Source: JAXGYX01 sp040772065
GTDB taxonomy: Bacteria; Bacillota; Clostridia; Saccharofermentanales; Fastidiosipilaceae
DNA length: 64,000 nt
Direction: 5' to 3'
NCBI GenBank assembly: GCA_040772065.1
Contig: JAXGYX010000001.1
Location: 2,251,420 to 2,315,419, forward strand
In this document: positions 16,226 through 23,873 of the stretch, one piece after another
Layout of the letters: each line of letters begins with the position of its first letter
Position numbering within the stretch: position 1 is the stretch's first letter
Position numbers and translations under genes: made by a program
Notes under the pieces: model-generated
Seen by the model: only the letters and a program-made list of their open reading frames with translations
Databases searched by the model: none
What the model was told of the DNA's origin: nothing

Positions 16226-19176
16226 AACGCAATATGGATGAAAATGGATTAGAGCAAAGTATAATCACATATTTGAAAGATAAAGCGGGATATGAATACA
16301 TAACACCCGAAGAAATGAAGCTAAGCTATAATCCAAAATTTGCATTTGATGAAGAACGCTTACTGCGTTTTATTCGTACTTCACAACCAACGACTTATGA
16401 AGAACTGCGATTGGTTGATAATTTGAGTAGAGAGCAATTCTTTAATCGCCTTTCCACTGAAATAACTAGAAATGGCATTGTTCATGTCTTGAAGAATGGA
16501 ATCAAAGACTATCGAGCTTCAAACTCTGTTGTGATGTTTTTTCTGAATCCGACACCAAAAAGACCAGAGTCATACACTGAATTTGATTATAATATCTTTT
16601 CTGTAAACAATCAGCTGACTTTTTCTGAGGTTGATAAAGGGTTAGAACTTGATTTATGCATCTTTATTAATGGTTTGCCTGTAATTACGATGGAATTAAA
16701 GAACCGCACGTCATCTTCGGGTTGGACATATAAAAATGCTGAAGAGCAATATAAAAATGATCGTAGTCCAAAAGAGATTCTTTTCTCATTCAAACGTTGT
16801 TTGGTTCATTTTGCTGTAGATGAAAATGCAGTTTCTTTTACAACACGATTAGATGGCGTTAATACGAGATTTATGCCATTTAATCAAGGAACCGATGATG
16901 ATGGAGCTGGTAATCCACCTTCTGAGGGAACGATGACGGATTACCTTTGGAAGGTCTTTTTGGAGAAGAATGAGCTTACAAACATTATAGAAAACTTTGC
17001 TCAAGTAATTGAGGAAAAAGAAGATGGTAAGAAAAAGAAAGAGATTCAAATCTTTCCAAGATATCATCAATGGAGAGTAGTTAAACGATTATTAGCTGAT
17101 GTTCAAGAGCATGGTGTTGGGAAAAAATATTTAATACAGCATAGTGCTGGTAGTGGGAAATCAAATTCGATTACCTGGCTTGCATACCAATTAGTTGGCG
17201 TTGAACGTGAAGGGAAGCCACTCTTTGATTCTATTATTGTTGTTACTGATAGAAGAAATTTAGATGATCAGATTACAAAGAATGTAAAAAGATTCCTTGA
17301 GGTATCCAGCAATATTGGTCATGCTGAATCTGCTAAAAATCTTGAAGAGCTATTAAAAGATGGCAAAAAAATTATTATAAGTACTGTTCAGAAATTCCCA
17401 TATCTTTTAGATACAATCGGGAAATCAATGAAAAACAAACACTTTGCTATTATTATTGATGAAGCTCACTCTTCTCAAAGTGGTAAAGCTGCTGGCAGTA
17501 TGAACATGTCCTTGTCTGGAGAATTAAGTGCTAGTGATGACGATTTAGATATAGAAGATAAAATTGCAGAATTAATTGAAGCAAGCCGTATGATAACTAA
17601 TGCGAGTTATTTTGCTTTTACTGCCACTCCAAAGCCTAGAACTATTGAAATGTTTGGAATGCGTAAAGAAGATGGAAGTATGGGTGAGTTTGACCTTTAT
17701 TCAATGAAACAAGCGATTGAAGAAGGTTTTATTCTTGATGTTTTAAAGAACTATACAACCTATGAGAGCTACTATAAGATTTTCAAAACAATCGAAGAAA
17801 ATCCAGAGTTTGATTCTAGAAAAGCAAAAAAGAAATTAAGAAAGTTCGTTGAAGGGCAAGAGTTTCCTCTTAGAGAAAAAGCAAACGAGATGGTACGCCA
17901 TTTCGTAGAAACAAGCTCAAAGAAGATTGGTGGAAAAGCTAAAGCGATGGTTGTCACGGATAGTATTGTACGTGCAATCGACTACTACTATGCCATTTCA
18001 GATATTCTAAGGGACTTAGGGAGTAATTTTGAAGCAATTATCGCATTTTCTGGCACAAAAGAATATAAGGGCAAGGAACTAACAGAAAGTTTAATCAATG
18101 GATTTTCAGACAAAGATACTCCTAAAGAATTCAAGAAAGATAAATATCGATTCTTGATAGTTGCTGATAAGTATCAAACTGGATATGATGAACCCTTATT
18201 GCATACCATGTATGTAGACAAGGTTTTGAATGACATCAAGGCGGTACAAACTCTATCAAGATTAAATCGTAGTGCGAAGAATAAGATTGACACTTGCGTC
18301 TTAGATTTTGCAAATGACCCAAAGCAAATTGAAGAATCTTTCCAAAAATACTATAAGCAAACTAAGCTAGTTAAGGAAACAGATCCGAATAAACTTTATG
18401 ATTTGCTTTCACTTCTTGAAAGTATGGATGTGTTTGATGACGAACAAGTCGTTAATGTCGTGGAAAATTTCTTAAACAATGAACCAAGAGAATACAATGA
18501 CTCGATACTGGATTCATGTGTAGCAAGGTATGTAAAACTTGATGAAGAGGAGCAAGTCGAGTTCAAGAGTGGTGTTAAGTCATTTATTAGAACATATAAT
18601 TTTCTTGCTTCAATTTTACCATTTGGACAAAAAGAATGGGCAATCAAGAATATCTTCTTTGAATTGCTTGTGCATAGACTACCTACACCAAGAGAAGATG
18701 ACCTTTCGAAAGGTGTTTTAGATACCATAGATTTAGAAAGTTATCGTTTAGAAAAACAAAATGCAATCAATATTGTTATGGATGATACGGATGGTGAAGT
18801 AGCCACTCCAACAGCTGGCATTGCAACAATTATAGATCCGGAAATTGATACACTAGATAATATCATCAATAGCTTCAATGATATCTTCGGAAATATAGAT
18901 TGGGAAGATAAGGACAATGTTGCAAAGCAAATCAAAGCAATTCCTGAGATGGTTGTTAAGGATGAGAAATTGAGAAACGCCTTAAAAAATGCTGATCCAC
19001 AAAATATCAAAATTGAATTCTCTAGAGCCTTGGTAAGCGTTATGGTAAGTATCATGAAAGACAACATGGAGCTATTCAAACAGTTTAATGACAATGATCT
19101 GTTCAAGAAGTGGTTATCTGATTCCGTATTTAAGGCAATTATGGAAGATTACAATAGTGATGATGAAGATAAATAA
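16216..19176 (+). CDS. hsdR: Type I restriction endonuclease/translocase subunit
   Basis: HsdR translocates DNA with ATP and cuts unmethylated DNA far from the target. It has 986 residues. The PD-(D/E)xK nuclease (ELDLCIFINGLPVITMELKN, about residues 145-165) is followed by superfamily 2 motor motifs: HSAGSGKSN near 310, DEAHSSQSG near 417, FTATPKPRT, YQTGYDEP and QTLSRLNR. A C-terminal helical domain binds HsdM. All catalytic motifs are present. The start overlaps hsdS by ten bases and follows AGAAGGAGGAG. ThsA starts 18 bases after the stop, so restriction and Thoeris genes probably share one message. Confidence 0.94.
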   Translation: MGLKRNMDENGLEQSIITYLKDKAGYEYITPEEMKLSYNPKFAFDEERLLRFIRTSQPTTYEELRLVDNLSREQFFNRLSTEITRNGIVHVLKNGIKDYRASNSVVMFFLNPTPKRPESYTEFDYNIFSVNNQLTFSEVDKGLELDLCIFINGLPVITMELKNRTSSSGWTYKNAEEQYKNDRSPKEILFSFKRCLVHFAVDENAVSFTTRLDGVNTRFMPFNQGTDDDGAGNPPSEGTMTDYLWKVFLEKNELTNIIENFAQVIEEKEDGKKKKEIQIFPRYHQWRVVKRLLADVQEHGVGKKYLIQHSAGSGKSNSITWLAYQLVGVEREGKPLFDSIIVVTDRRNLDDQITKNVKRFLEVSSNIGHAESAKNLEELLKDGKKIIISTVQKFPYLLDTIGKSMKNKHFAIIIDEAHSSQSGKAAGSMNMSLSGELSASDDDLDIEDKIAELIEASRMITNASYFAFTATPKPRTIEMFGMRKEDGSMGEFDLYSMKQAIEEGFILDVLKNYTTYESYYKIFKTIEENPEFDSRKAKKKLRKFVEGQEFPLREKANEMVRHFVETSSKKIGGKAKAMVVTDSIVRAIDYYYAISDILRDLGSNFEAIIAFSGTKEYKGKELTESLINGFSDKDTPKEFKKDKYRFLIVADKYQTGYDEPLLHTMYVDKVLNDIKAVQTLSRLNRSAKNKIDTCVLDFANDPKQIEESFQKYYKQTKLVKETDPNKLYDLLSLLESMDVFDDEQVVNVVENFLNNEPREYNDSILDSCVARYVKLDEEEQVEFKSGVKSFIRTYNFLASILPFGQKEWAIKNIFFELLVHRLPTPREDDLSKGVLDTIDLESYRLEKQNAINIVMDDTDGEVATPTAGIATIIDPEIDTLDNIINSFNDIFGNIDWEDKDNVAKQIKAIPEMVVKDEKLRNALKNADPQNIKIEFSRALVSVMVSIMKDNMELFKQFNDNDLFKKWLSDSVFKAIMEDYNSDDEDK

Positions 19177-19194
19177 ATGGAGGGAGGATAAAAC

Positions 19195-20652
19195 GTGGGA
19201 AAAGATATTTCAAGAACAGAGCTTATTGATGAATTAGAACAAGCAATAAAAAGCGAGACATTAGCAATTTTTGCGGGTGCTGGTCTCTCAAAACCGGCAG
19301 GATTTTTTGATTGGAAAGGTCTATTGAAAGAGCCAGCAAAACAAATTCAACTAGACATAGATAAGGAACATGATTTATTGAATGTGGCACAGTATTTCGG
19401 CAATTCTAAGGGAAGATCTAAAATAGAGAATGTGATTGTAGATTCTTTTTCAAGCCATACTAGTCCAACGGAAAATCATTTTTTGCTAGCCTCATTACCT
19501 ATAAATACTTATTGGACAACCAATTATGATGATTTGATTGAGAAATCTTTGGATGCGGTCTATAAAAAAAGTTTTGCAATGACGAAAGATGACCAGTTGA
19601 AACTTCAGATTAGAGATCTGGATGCAGTTATATATAAAATGCATGGAGACTATCGAACACCTAGTGAAGCTGTTATAACACGCAATGATTACGAAGAATA
19701 CGGAATTAACAAAAGAATGTTTTTCCGAGAAGTATTAGAAGGAGATTTACTCAAAAAAACATTTTTGTTTTTAGGCTTTGGGTTCTCTGATCCTAATTTT
19801 AATTTTGTGTTAAGTAAAATGAGGATTCTTCTAAAAGGTAATACTAGGCCGCATTACTGCATTATGAGACGTCCTGTAAAACCTGAACGCCCACCGAAAC
19901 CTAAAGACCAAAATGATGAAGACTATAGAAGAAAAGAAGAGGCTTATAAAAAAGAAGAGACAGATTATAATTATGAAGTAATTAAACAAGAACTATTTAT
20001 TGATGACCTATTTAAAAGTGGAATAATGGTTCACTTAATAGACAACTATGACGAAATAACACAAATTTTGAAATTGCTTTCTAAGAGATATAAGCAGAAG
20101 ACTGTTTTTATATCTGGAAGTGCTCATGAATATAACCCATTACCAAAAGACGAGGCAACAAGTTTTATACGGATTTTATCAAATCTGCTAGTTTCTCGTG
20201 GTTATTCTATTGTTAATGGATATGGCTTGGGTGTGGGAACACATGTAATAAATGGAGTTGCTGAATATGCTTATTCAAATAGGAATATTGGGGTAGGAGA
20301 TCGTTTAACATTAATGCCTTTCCCGCAAACTGCAATAAATAATGAAATTCTAAAAGAAACTTGGAGTTCCTATAGGAGTGAAATGATTAAAAAATGTGGA
20401 ATATCAATTTTTATGTTTGGTAATAAGGATAAAGATGGGGAAACCATAATGGCCGATGGTATGGAAGAGGAATTTGAAATAGCAAAAAAGAATGAATCTG
20501 TGTTAATACCTTTGGATTTTACTGGATCGATGGCAAAAAAGCTTTCTTTAAAAGAAGGAGTTAAAAATACAGGAATTGAGTTTTCTGATGCAAAAACTAC
20601 TGCTGAAGAGGTATTTAAATTTATAGAAAAAATAAATCAAGAGGAGAATTAA
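19195..20652 (+). CDS. thsA: Thoeris effector ThsA (SIR2 NADase with C-terminal SLOG sensor)
   Basis: In Thoeris anti-phage systems ThsA destroys NAD when its SLOG domain binds the cyclic ADP-ribose signal made by ThsB, stopping phage growth by cell shutdown. Here 485 residues begin with a GTG preceded by GGAGG. The SIR2 domain (1-280) shows FAGAGLSKPAG, TTNYDDL with Asn110, KMHGDY with His150, and FLGFGFSDPNF. The SLOG domain (300-485) shows FISGSAHEY, NGYGLGVG, and Arg370 and Lys387 near the positions reported for ligand contacts in Bacillus cereus ThsA. Length is close to that protein (about 476). Identification rests on both domains plus the adjacent ThsB. Confidence 0.9.
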   Translation: MGKDISRTELIDELEQAIKSETLAIFAGAGLSKPAGFFDWKGLLKEPAKQIQLDIDKEHDLLNVAQYFGNSKGRSKIENVIVDSFSSHTSPTENHFLLASLPINTYWTTNYDDLIEKSLDAVYKKSFAMTKDDQLKLQIRDLDAVIYKMHGDYRTPSEAVITRNDYEEYGINKRMFFREVLEGDLLKKTFLFLGFGFSDPNFNFVLSKMRILLKGNTRPHYCIMRRPVKPERPPKPKDQNDEDYRRKEEAYKKEETDYNYEVIKQELFIDDLFKSGIMVHLIDNYDEITQILKLLSKRYKQKTVFISGSAHEYNPLPKDEATSFIRILSNLLVSRGYSIVNGYGLGVGTHVINGVAEYAYSNRNIGVGDRLTLMPFPQTAINNEILKETWSSYRSEMIKKCGISIFMFGNKDKDGETIMADGMEEEFEIAKKNESVLIPLDFTGSMAKKLSLKEGVKNTGIEFSDAKTTAEEVFKFIEKINQEEN

Positions 20653-20654
20653 CA

Positions 20655-21146
20655 ATGGCAAGAAGAGTATTTTTTAGTTTTCATTATGAAGAAGACATCA
20701 ACAGATCAATGACTGTTAGAAACAGTTGGGTTACACAAGGTAAAGAAGATGTGGGCTTTACTGATAAAGCAGAATTTGAGAGATTAAAAAGAAATGGAGA
20801 GAACGCTGTACATAGATGGATAGATGAGCAGCTAAAAGGAACATCAGTTACAGTGGTTCTAATTGGAAAAGAAACTCTTAATCGTCCATTTGTGCAATAT
20901 GAAATTCGTAAGAGTATAGAAAAGGGAAATGCTATCATCGGAGTTTTTATTCATGGAATTAAAGATATGAGAACTTTAAGAACTTCTATTAAAGGGAATC
21001 CTCATACTATTATCGGACATTATAATGATAACTCTCCAGCGTATTTTGATTATATTTGTGACGGGTTATATGATTACGTGAATGATAATGGTTATTATAA
21101 TATGGGAGAATGGATTGAAAAAGCTGCAAGAAATAAAGGCAAGTAA
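20655..21146 (+). CDS. thsB: Thoeris sensor ThsB (TIR-domain cyclase)
   Basis: ThsB recognises phage infection and uses its TIR domain to turn NAD into a cyclic ADP-ribose isomer that activates ThsA. It has 163 residues, one TIR-like domain. It opens with RRVFFSFHYEEDINR (strand A and loop), then SVTVVLIGKET, and the catalytic-helix motif QYEIRKSIEKGN with Glu83 as the likely catalytic acid, then NAIIGVFIHG. The opening FFSFHY and RYEI/QYEI patterns match known ThsB proteins. It starts two bases after thsA with its own AGGAG. Only one ThsB is present; some Thoeris loci have several for different phages. Confidence 0.9.
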   Translation: MARRVFFSFHYEEDINRSMTVRNSWVTQGKEDVGFTDKAEFERLKRNGENAVHRWIDEQLKGTSVTVVLIGKETLNRPFVQYEIRKSIEKGNAIIGVFIHGIKDMRTLRTSIKGNPHTIIGHYNDNSPAYFDYICDGLYDYVNDNGYYNMGEWIEKAARNKGK

Positions 21147-21165
21147 AATGTGAGGGCAGAATGCT

Positions 21166-21231
21166 ATGGAGTACATATTAATTGGGATATGTTTAATTTT
21201 AGCTGTTTGTTTGTTGATATTTTTATGCTAA
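21166..21231 (+). pseudogene. Start of a small hydrophobic membrane protein, cut by the Tn916 left end
   Basis: A 21-residue peptide, almost wholly hydrophobic (MEYILIGICLILAVC and onward), with GAGGG about ten bases upstream. Its last codons and stop fall in the TTTTTATGCTAAAA of the Tn916 terminus, so it is most simply the N-terminal membrane segment of a longer small ICE protein interrupted by Tn916 insertion. It is too short to assign. A functional micro-peptide remains possible. Confidence 0.4.
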
Positions 21232-21245
21232 AAATAGCATAAAAA
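21220..21245. repeat. Perfect 11-base inverted repeat at the Tn916 left terminus
   Basis: TTTTTATGCTA (21220-21230), four A, then TAGCATAAAAA (21235-21245). AAAAATAGCATAAAAATC is what I recall as the Tn916 end; the left arm would be target DNA or an extension of it. The symmetry could also work as a terminator in both directions. Confidence 0.6.
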
Positions 21246-21302
21246 TCTAGTTATCCGCATAAAAACTGGACTTATCACACTTTATCAAGGTCAAAACCAC
21301 TC

Positions 21303-21323
21303 AATTTACTACTAATTTACTAC
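21303..21323 (+). repeat. Direct repeats resembling Tn916 Int arm-binding (DR2) sites
   Basis: AATTTACTAC occurs at 21303-21312 and 21314-21323, an 11-base period. This matches my memory of the DR2 arm sites bound by the Int N-terminal domain near the left end. The rest of 21232-21468 is non-coding terminus plus the terminator noted separately. Confidence 0.5.
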
Positions 21324-21408
21324 TTATGAATGAGCTTTGATACGACGATTTATCCTTGAAAAGTGAAGATATAAAGATACTTCCAATAAAATTTGAATAT
21401 TTAATAGG

Positions 21409-21442
21409 TAGACACTTCAAAAAATGAGGTGTCTATTTTTTT
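21409..21442 (+). terminator. Rho-independent terminator near Tn916 left end
   Basis: TAGACACTTCA (21409-21419) pairs with TGAGGTGTCTA (21425-21435) with one wobble and is followed by seven T. It would block transcription entering the Tn916 transfer operon from the defence operon. Confidence 0.75.
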
Positions 21443-21468
21443 ACCCGATTTTGAAAGGAAGTGAACTT

Positions 21469-21543
21469 ATGAAAACAAAAAATCAAGAATCAAAAGGTCG
21501 TTCCCCACTCTTTAAGACCATCAAACATTCATTCAGCCAATAA
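21469..21543 (+). CDS. orf24: Tn916 Orf24, small basic peptide
   Basis: A 24-residue basic peptide (MKTKNQESKGRSPLFKTIKH and four more residues) with GGAAG upstream, occupying the place of Tn916 orf24 just before orf23. Function unknown. It is the first frame of the transfer operon in this element and may simply be a leader. Confidence 0.55.
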   Translation: MKTKNQESKGRSPLFKTIKHSFSQ

Positions 21544-21565
21544 AAAAGAAAGGATAGGTAAAAAT

Positions 21566-21880
21566 ATGGAACTTAAATTTGTGATTCCCAACATGGAAAA
21601 AACATTCGGCAATTTAGAATTTGCTGGCGAGGATAAAGTCGTTCAGCGAAGAATCAACGGACGGCTAACTGTCTTATCAAGAAGCTATAATCTCTATTCT
21701 GATGTTCAAAGAGCAGATGATATTGTGGTGGTGCTTCCTGCTGAAGCTGGCGAAAAACATTTCGGCTTTGAGGAACGTGTGAAGTTAGTCAATCCACGTA
21801 TTACCGCAGAGGGCTACAAAATCGGCACTCGTGGTTTTACAAATTACCTTTTACATGCTGACGACATGATAAAAGAATAA
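21566..21880 (+). CDS. orf23: Tn916 Orf23, YdcP-family (DUF961) protein
   Basis: A 104-residue soluble protein beginning MELKFVIPNMEKTFGNL, the recognisable Orf23 of Tn916-type elements. It belongs to the YdcP/DUF961 family, paralogous to Orf22 next door; related proteins in ICEBs1 are reported as helicase processivity factors that assist element replication during transfer. It sits at the head of the transfer operon, 16 bases before orf22. The start is preceded by AAAGGA. Intact, no anomaly seen. Its exact role in Tn916 is less sure than its family. Confidence 0.88.
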   Translation: MELKFVIPNMEKTFGNLEFAGEDKVVQRRINGRLTVLSRSYNLYSDVQRADDIVVVLPAEAGEKHFGFEERVKLVNPRITAEGYKIGTRGFTNYLLHADDMIKE

Positions 21881-21895
21881 AGAAAGAGAGGAAAA

Positions 21896-22282
21896 ATGAT
21901 GAGATTAGCAAATGGCATTGTATTAGATAAAGACACGACTTTTGGAGAATTGAAATTCTCTGCTCTACGTCGTGAAGTGAGAATCCAAAATGAAGACGGG
22001 TCGGTTTCAGATGAAATCAAGGAACGTACCTATGACTTAAAATCCAAAGGACAAGGACGCATGATTCAAGTAAGTATTCCTGCCAGCGTGCCTTTGAAAG
22101 AGTTTGATTATAACGCACGGGTGGAACTTATCAATCCCATTGCGGACACCGTTGCTACTGCCACCTATCAAGGAGCAGATGTTGACTGGTATATCAAGGC
22201 AGACGATATTGTGCTGACAAAGGATTCTAGTTCATTCAAAGCTCAACCACAAGCAAAGAAAGAACCGACACAAGACAAATAG
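21896..22282 (+). CDS. orf22: Tn916 Orf22, YdcP-family (DUF961) protein
   Basis: A 128-residue soluble protein, LANGIVLDKDTTFGELKFSA at the start, related to Orf23 (shared FGEL/FGNL N-terminus and DYNARVELINP-type core). Two adjacent ATG codons at 21896 and 21899 follow GAGAGG; either could start. The C-terminal tail (QPQAKKEPTQDK) is polar and probably disordered. Being next to Orf23 and the FtsK-like coupling protein, it is a likely accessory factor for rolling-circle replication or transfer of the element. Confidence 0.88.
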   Translation: MMRLANGIVLDKDTTFGELKFSALRREVRIQNEDGSVSDEIKERTYDLKSKGQGRMIQVSIPASVPLKEFDYNARVELINPIADTVATATYQGADVDWYIKADDIVLTKDSSSFKAQPQAKKEPTQDK

Positions 22283-22310
22283 TCGCTAGGTAGAAAGGAG
22301 ACTTTTTCGC

Positions 22311-23696
22311 ATGAAACAGCGTGGTAAAAGGATTCGCCCATCTGGTAAAGATTTAGTCTTTCATTTTACGATAGCGTCACTCCTGCCTGTTTTCCTGCTG
22401 GTTGTCGGACTGTTTCATGTGAAGACAATCCAGCAGATCAACTGGCAGGATTTTAACCTATCACAAGCAGATAAGATTGACATTCCCTATTTAATTATCA
22501 GTTTCAGTGTCGCAATTCTTATCTGCTTGCTGGTAGCGTTTGTATTCAAACGGGTTCGCTATGATACGGTTAAACAACTTTACCACCGTCAAAAACTGGC
22601 AAAGATGATACTTGAAAACAAGTGGTATGAATCTGAACAGGTCAAAACAGAGGGTTTCTTTAAAGATAGTGCTGGTCGTACAAAGGAAAAGATAACCTAC
22701 TTCCCTAAAATGTATTATCGACTTAAAAATGGCTTGATACAGATACGGGTGGAAATCACGCTGGGAAAATATCAAGACCAACTCTTACACTTGGAAAAGA
22801 AATTAGAGAGTGGCTTGTACTGTGAGCTGACGGATAAAGAGTTAAAGGATTCCTATGTGGAATATACTTTGCTCTATGACACCATAGCCAGTCGTATTTC
22901 TATTGATGAAGTAGAAGCTAAAGATGGTAAACTTCGCTTAATGAAAAACGTATGGTGGGAATATGATAAGCTCCCTCATATGTTGATTGCTGGTGGTACA
23001 GGTGGCGGTAAAACTTACTTTATACTGACACTGATTGAAGCCTTGCTTCATACAGATTCAAAACTGTATATTCTTGACCCGAAAAATGCTGACCTTGCGG
23101 ACTTAGGTTCTGTGATGGCAAATGTCTACTATAGAAAAGAAGACTTGCTTTCTTGCATTGAAACATTCTATGAAGAAATGATGAAACGTAGTGAGGAAAT
23201 GAAGCAGATGAAGAACTATAAGACTGGCAAAAATTATGCTTACTTAGGTCTCCCGGCACACTTCTTAATCTTTGATGAATACGTCGCTTTCATGGAAATG
23301 CTGGGAACAAAAGAAAACACCGCAGTTATGAATAAGCTGAAACAGATTGTCATGTTAGGTCGTCAAGCTGGCTTCTTTCTAATACTGGCTTGTCAACGTC
23401 CAGACGCAAAATATTTAGGCGACGGAATCCGTGATCAGTTTAATTTCAGAGTGGCTTTAGGTCGTATGTCTGAAATGGGCTATGGCATGATGTTTGGCAG
23501 TGACGTACAAAAGGATTTCTTCTTAAAGCGAATCAAAGGTCGTGGCTATGTTGATGTAGGAACAAGTGTCATATCAGAGTTTTATACTCCCCTTGTACCA
23601 AAAGGATATGATTTCTTGGAGGAAATTAAAAAGTTATCCAACAGCAGACAGTCCACGCAGGCGACGTGCGAAGCGGAAGTCGCAGGTGTGGACTGA
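22311..23696 (+). CDS. orf21: Tn916 Orf21, FtsK/SpoIIIE-type conjugative coupling ATPase
   Basis: A 461-residue membrane-anchored motor that brings the relaxase-DNA complex to the secretion channel (TcpA/VirD4-like role). Two N-terminal membrane segments (about residues 18-38 and 58-82) are followed by an FtsK domain with Walker A GGTGGGKTYF (near 227-236), Walker B LIFDEYVAF and the LACQRPDAKYL motif. Complete length for the family. oriT begins within a few bases of its stop, and orf20 (relaxase) follows, as in Tn916. Confidence 0.93.
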   Translation: MKQRGKRIRPSGKDLVFHFTIASLLPVFLLVVGLFHVKTIQQINWQDFNLSQADKIDIPYLIISFSVAILICLLVAFVFKRVRYDTVKQLYHRQKLAKMILENKWYESEQVKTEGFFKDSAGRTKEKITYFPKMYYRLKNGLIQIRVEITLGKYQDQLLHLEKKLESGLYCELTDKELKDSYVEYTLLYDTIASRISIDEVEAKDGKLRLMKNVWWEYDKLPHMLIAGGTGGGKTYFILTLIEALLHTDSKLYILDPKNADLADLGSVMANVYYRKEDLLSCIETFYEEMMKRSEEMKQMKNYKTGKNYAYLGLPAHFLIFDEYVAFMEMLGTKENTAVMNKLKQIVMLGRQAGFFLILACQRPDAKYLGDGIRDQFNFRVALGRMSEMGYGMMFGSDVQKDFFLKRIKGRGYVDVGTSVISEFYTPLVPKGYDFLEEIKKLSNSRQSTQATCEAEVAGVD

Positions 23697-23699
23697 TCT

Positions 23700-23790
23700 T
23701 GCTGGCTGGTGTGGCAATAGCCACGCCAGCACTTAACCCCCCGTATCTAACAGGGGGGTACAAATCGACAGGAAACAGTCAAAAAAACAT
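23700..23790 (+). other. oriT: Tn916-type origin of transfer (oriT)
   Basis: The region between orf21 and orf20 has the Tn916 oriT layout. A first hairpin, GCTGGTGTGGC with GCCACGCCAGC (23705-23730, 11 pairs), is followed by CCCCCC/GGGGGG (23737-23742 and 23753-23758) around GTATCTAACA, then a GACAGGAAACAG stretch. The relaxase is expected to nick in or near the second hairpin. The exact nick base is not assigned. Confidence 0.7.
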
Positions 23791-23829
23791 TAGAAAATCC
23801 TTTGGTTACAAGGGATTTACAAAATTTCA

Positions 23830-23871
23830 GCGTATGTCAAATGGGCTTTAAAAGTTGACATACGCCTTTTT
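23830..23871 (+). terminator. Perfect hairpin with T run before the relaxase gene
   Basis: GCGTATGTCAA (23830-23840) pairs perfectly with TTGACATACGC (23855-23865), followed by CTTTTT. It looks like an intrinsic terminator or attenuator three bases before the relaxase frame opens, so relaxase levels may be set by read-through. Confidence 0.6.
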
Positions 23872-23873
23872 GA

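Noticed and set aside
23666..23851. 61-codon frame across oriT
   Set aside because: It overlaps the end of orf21 and runs through the oriT hairpins; no ribosome-binding site.
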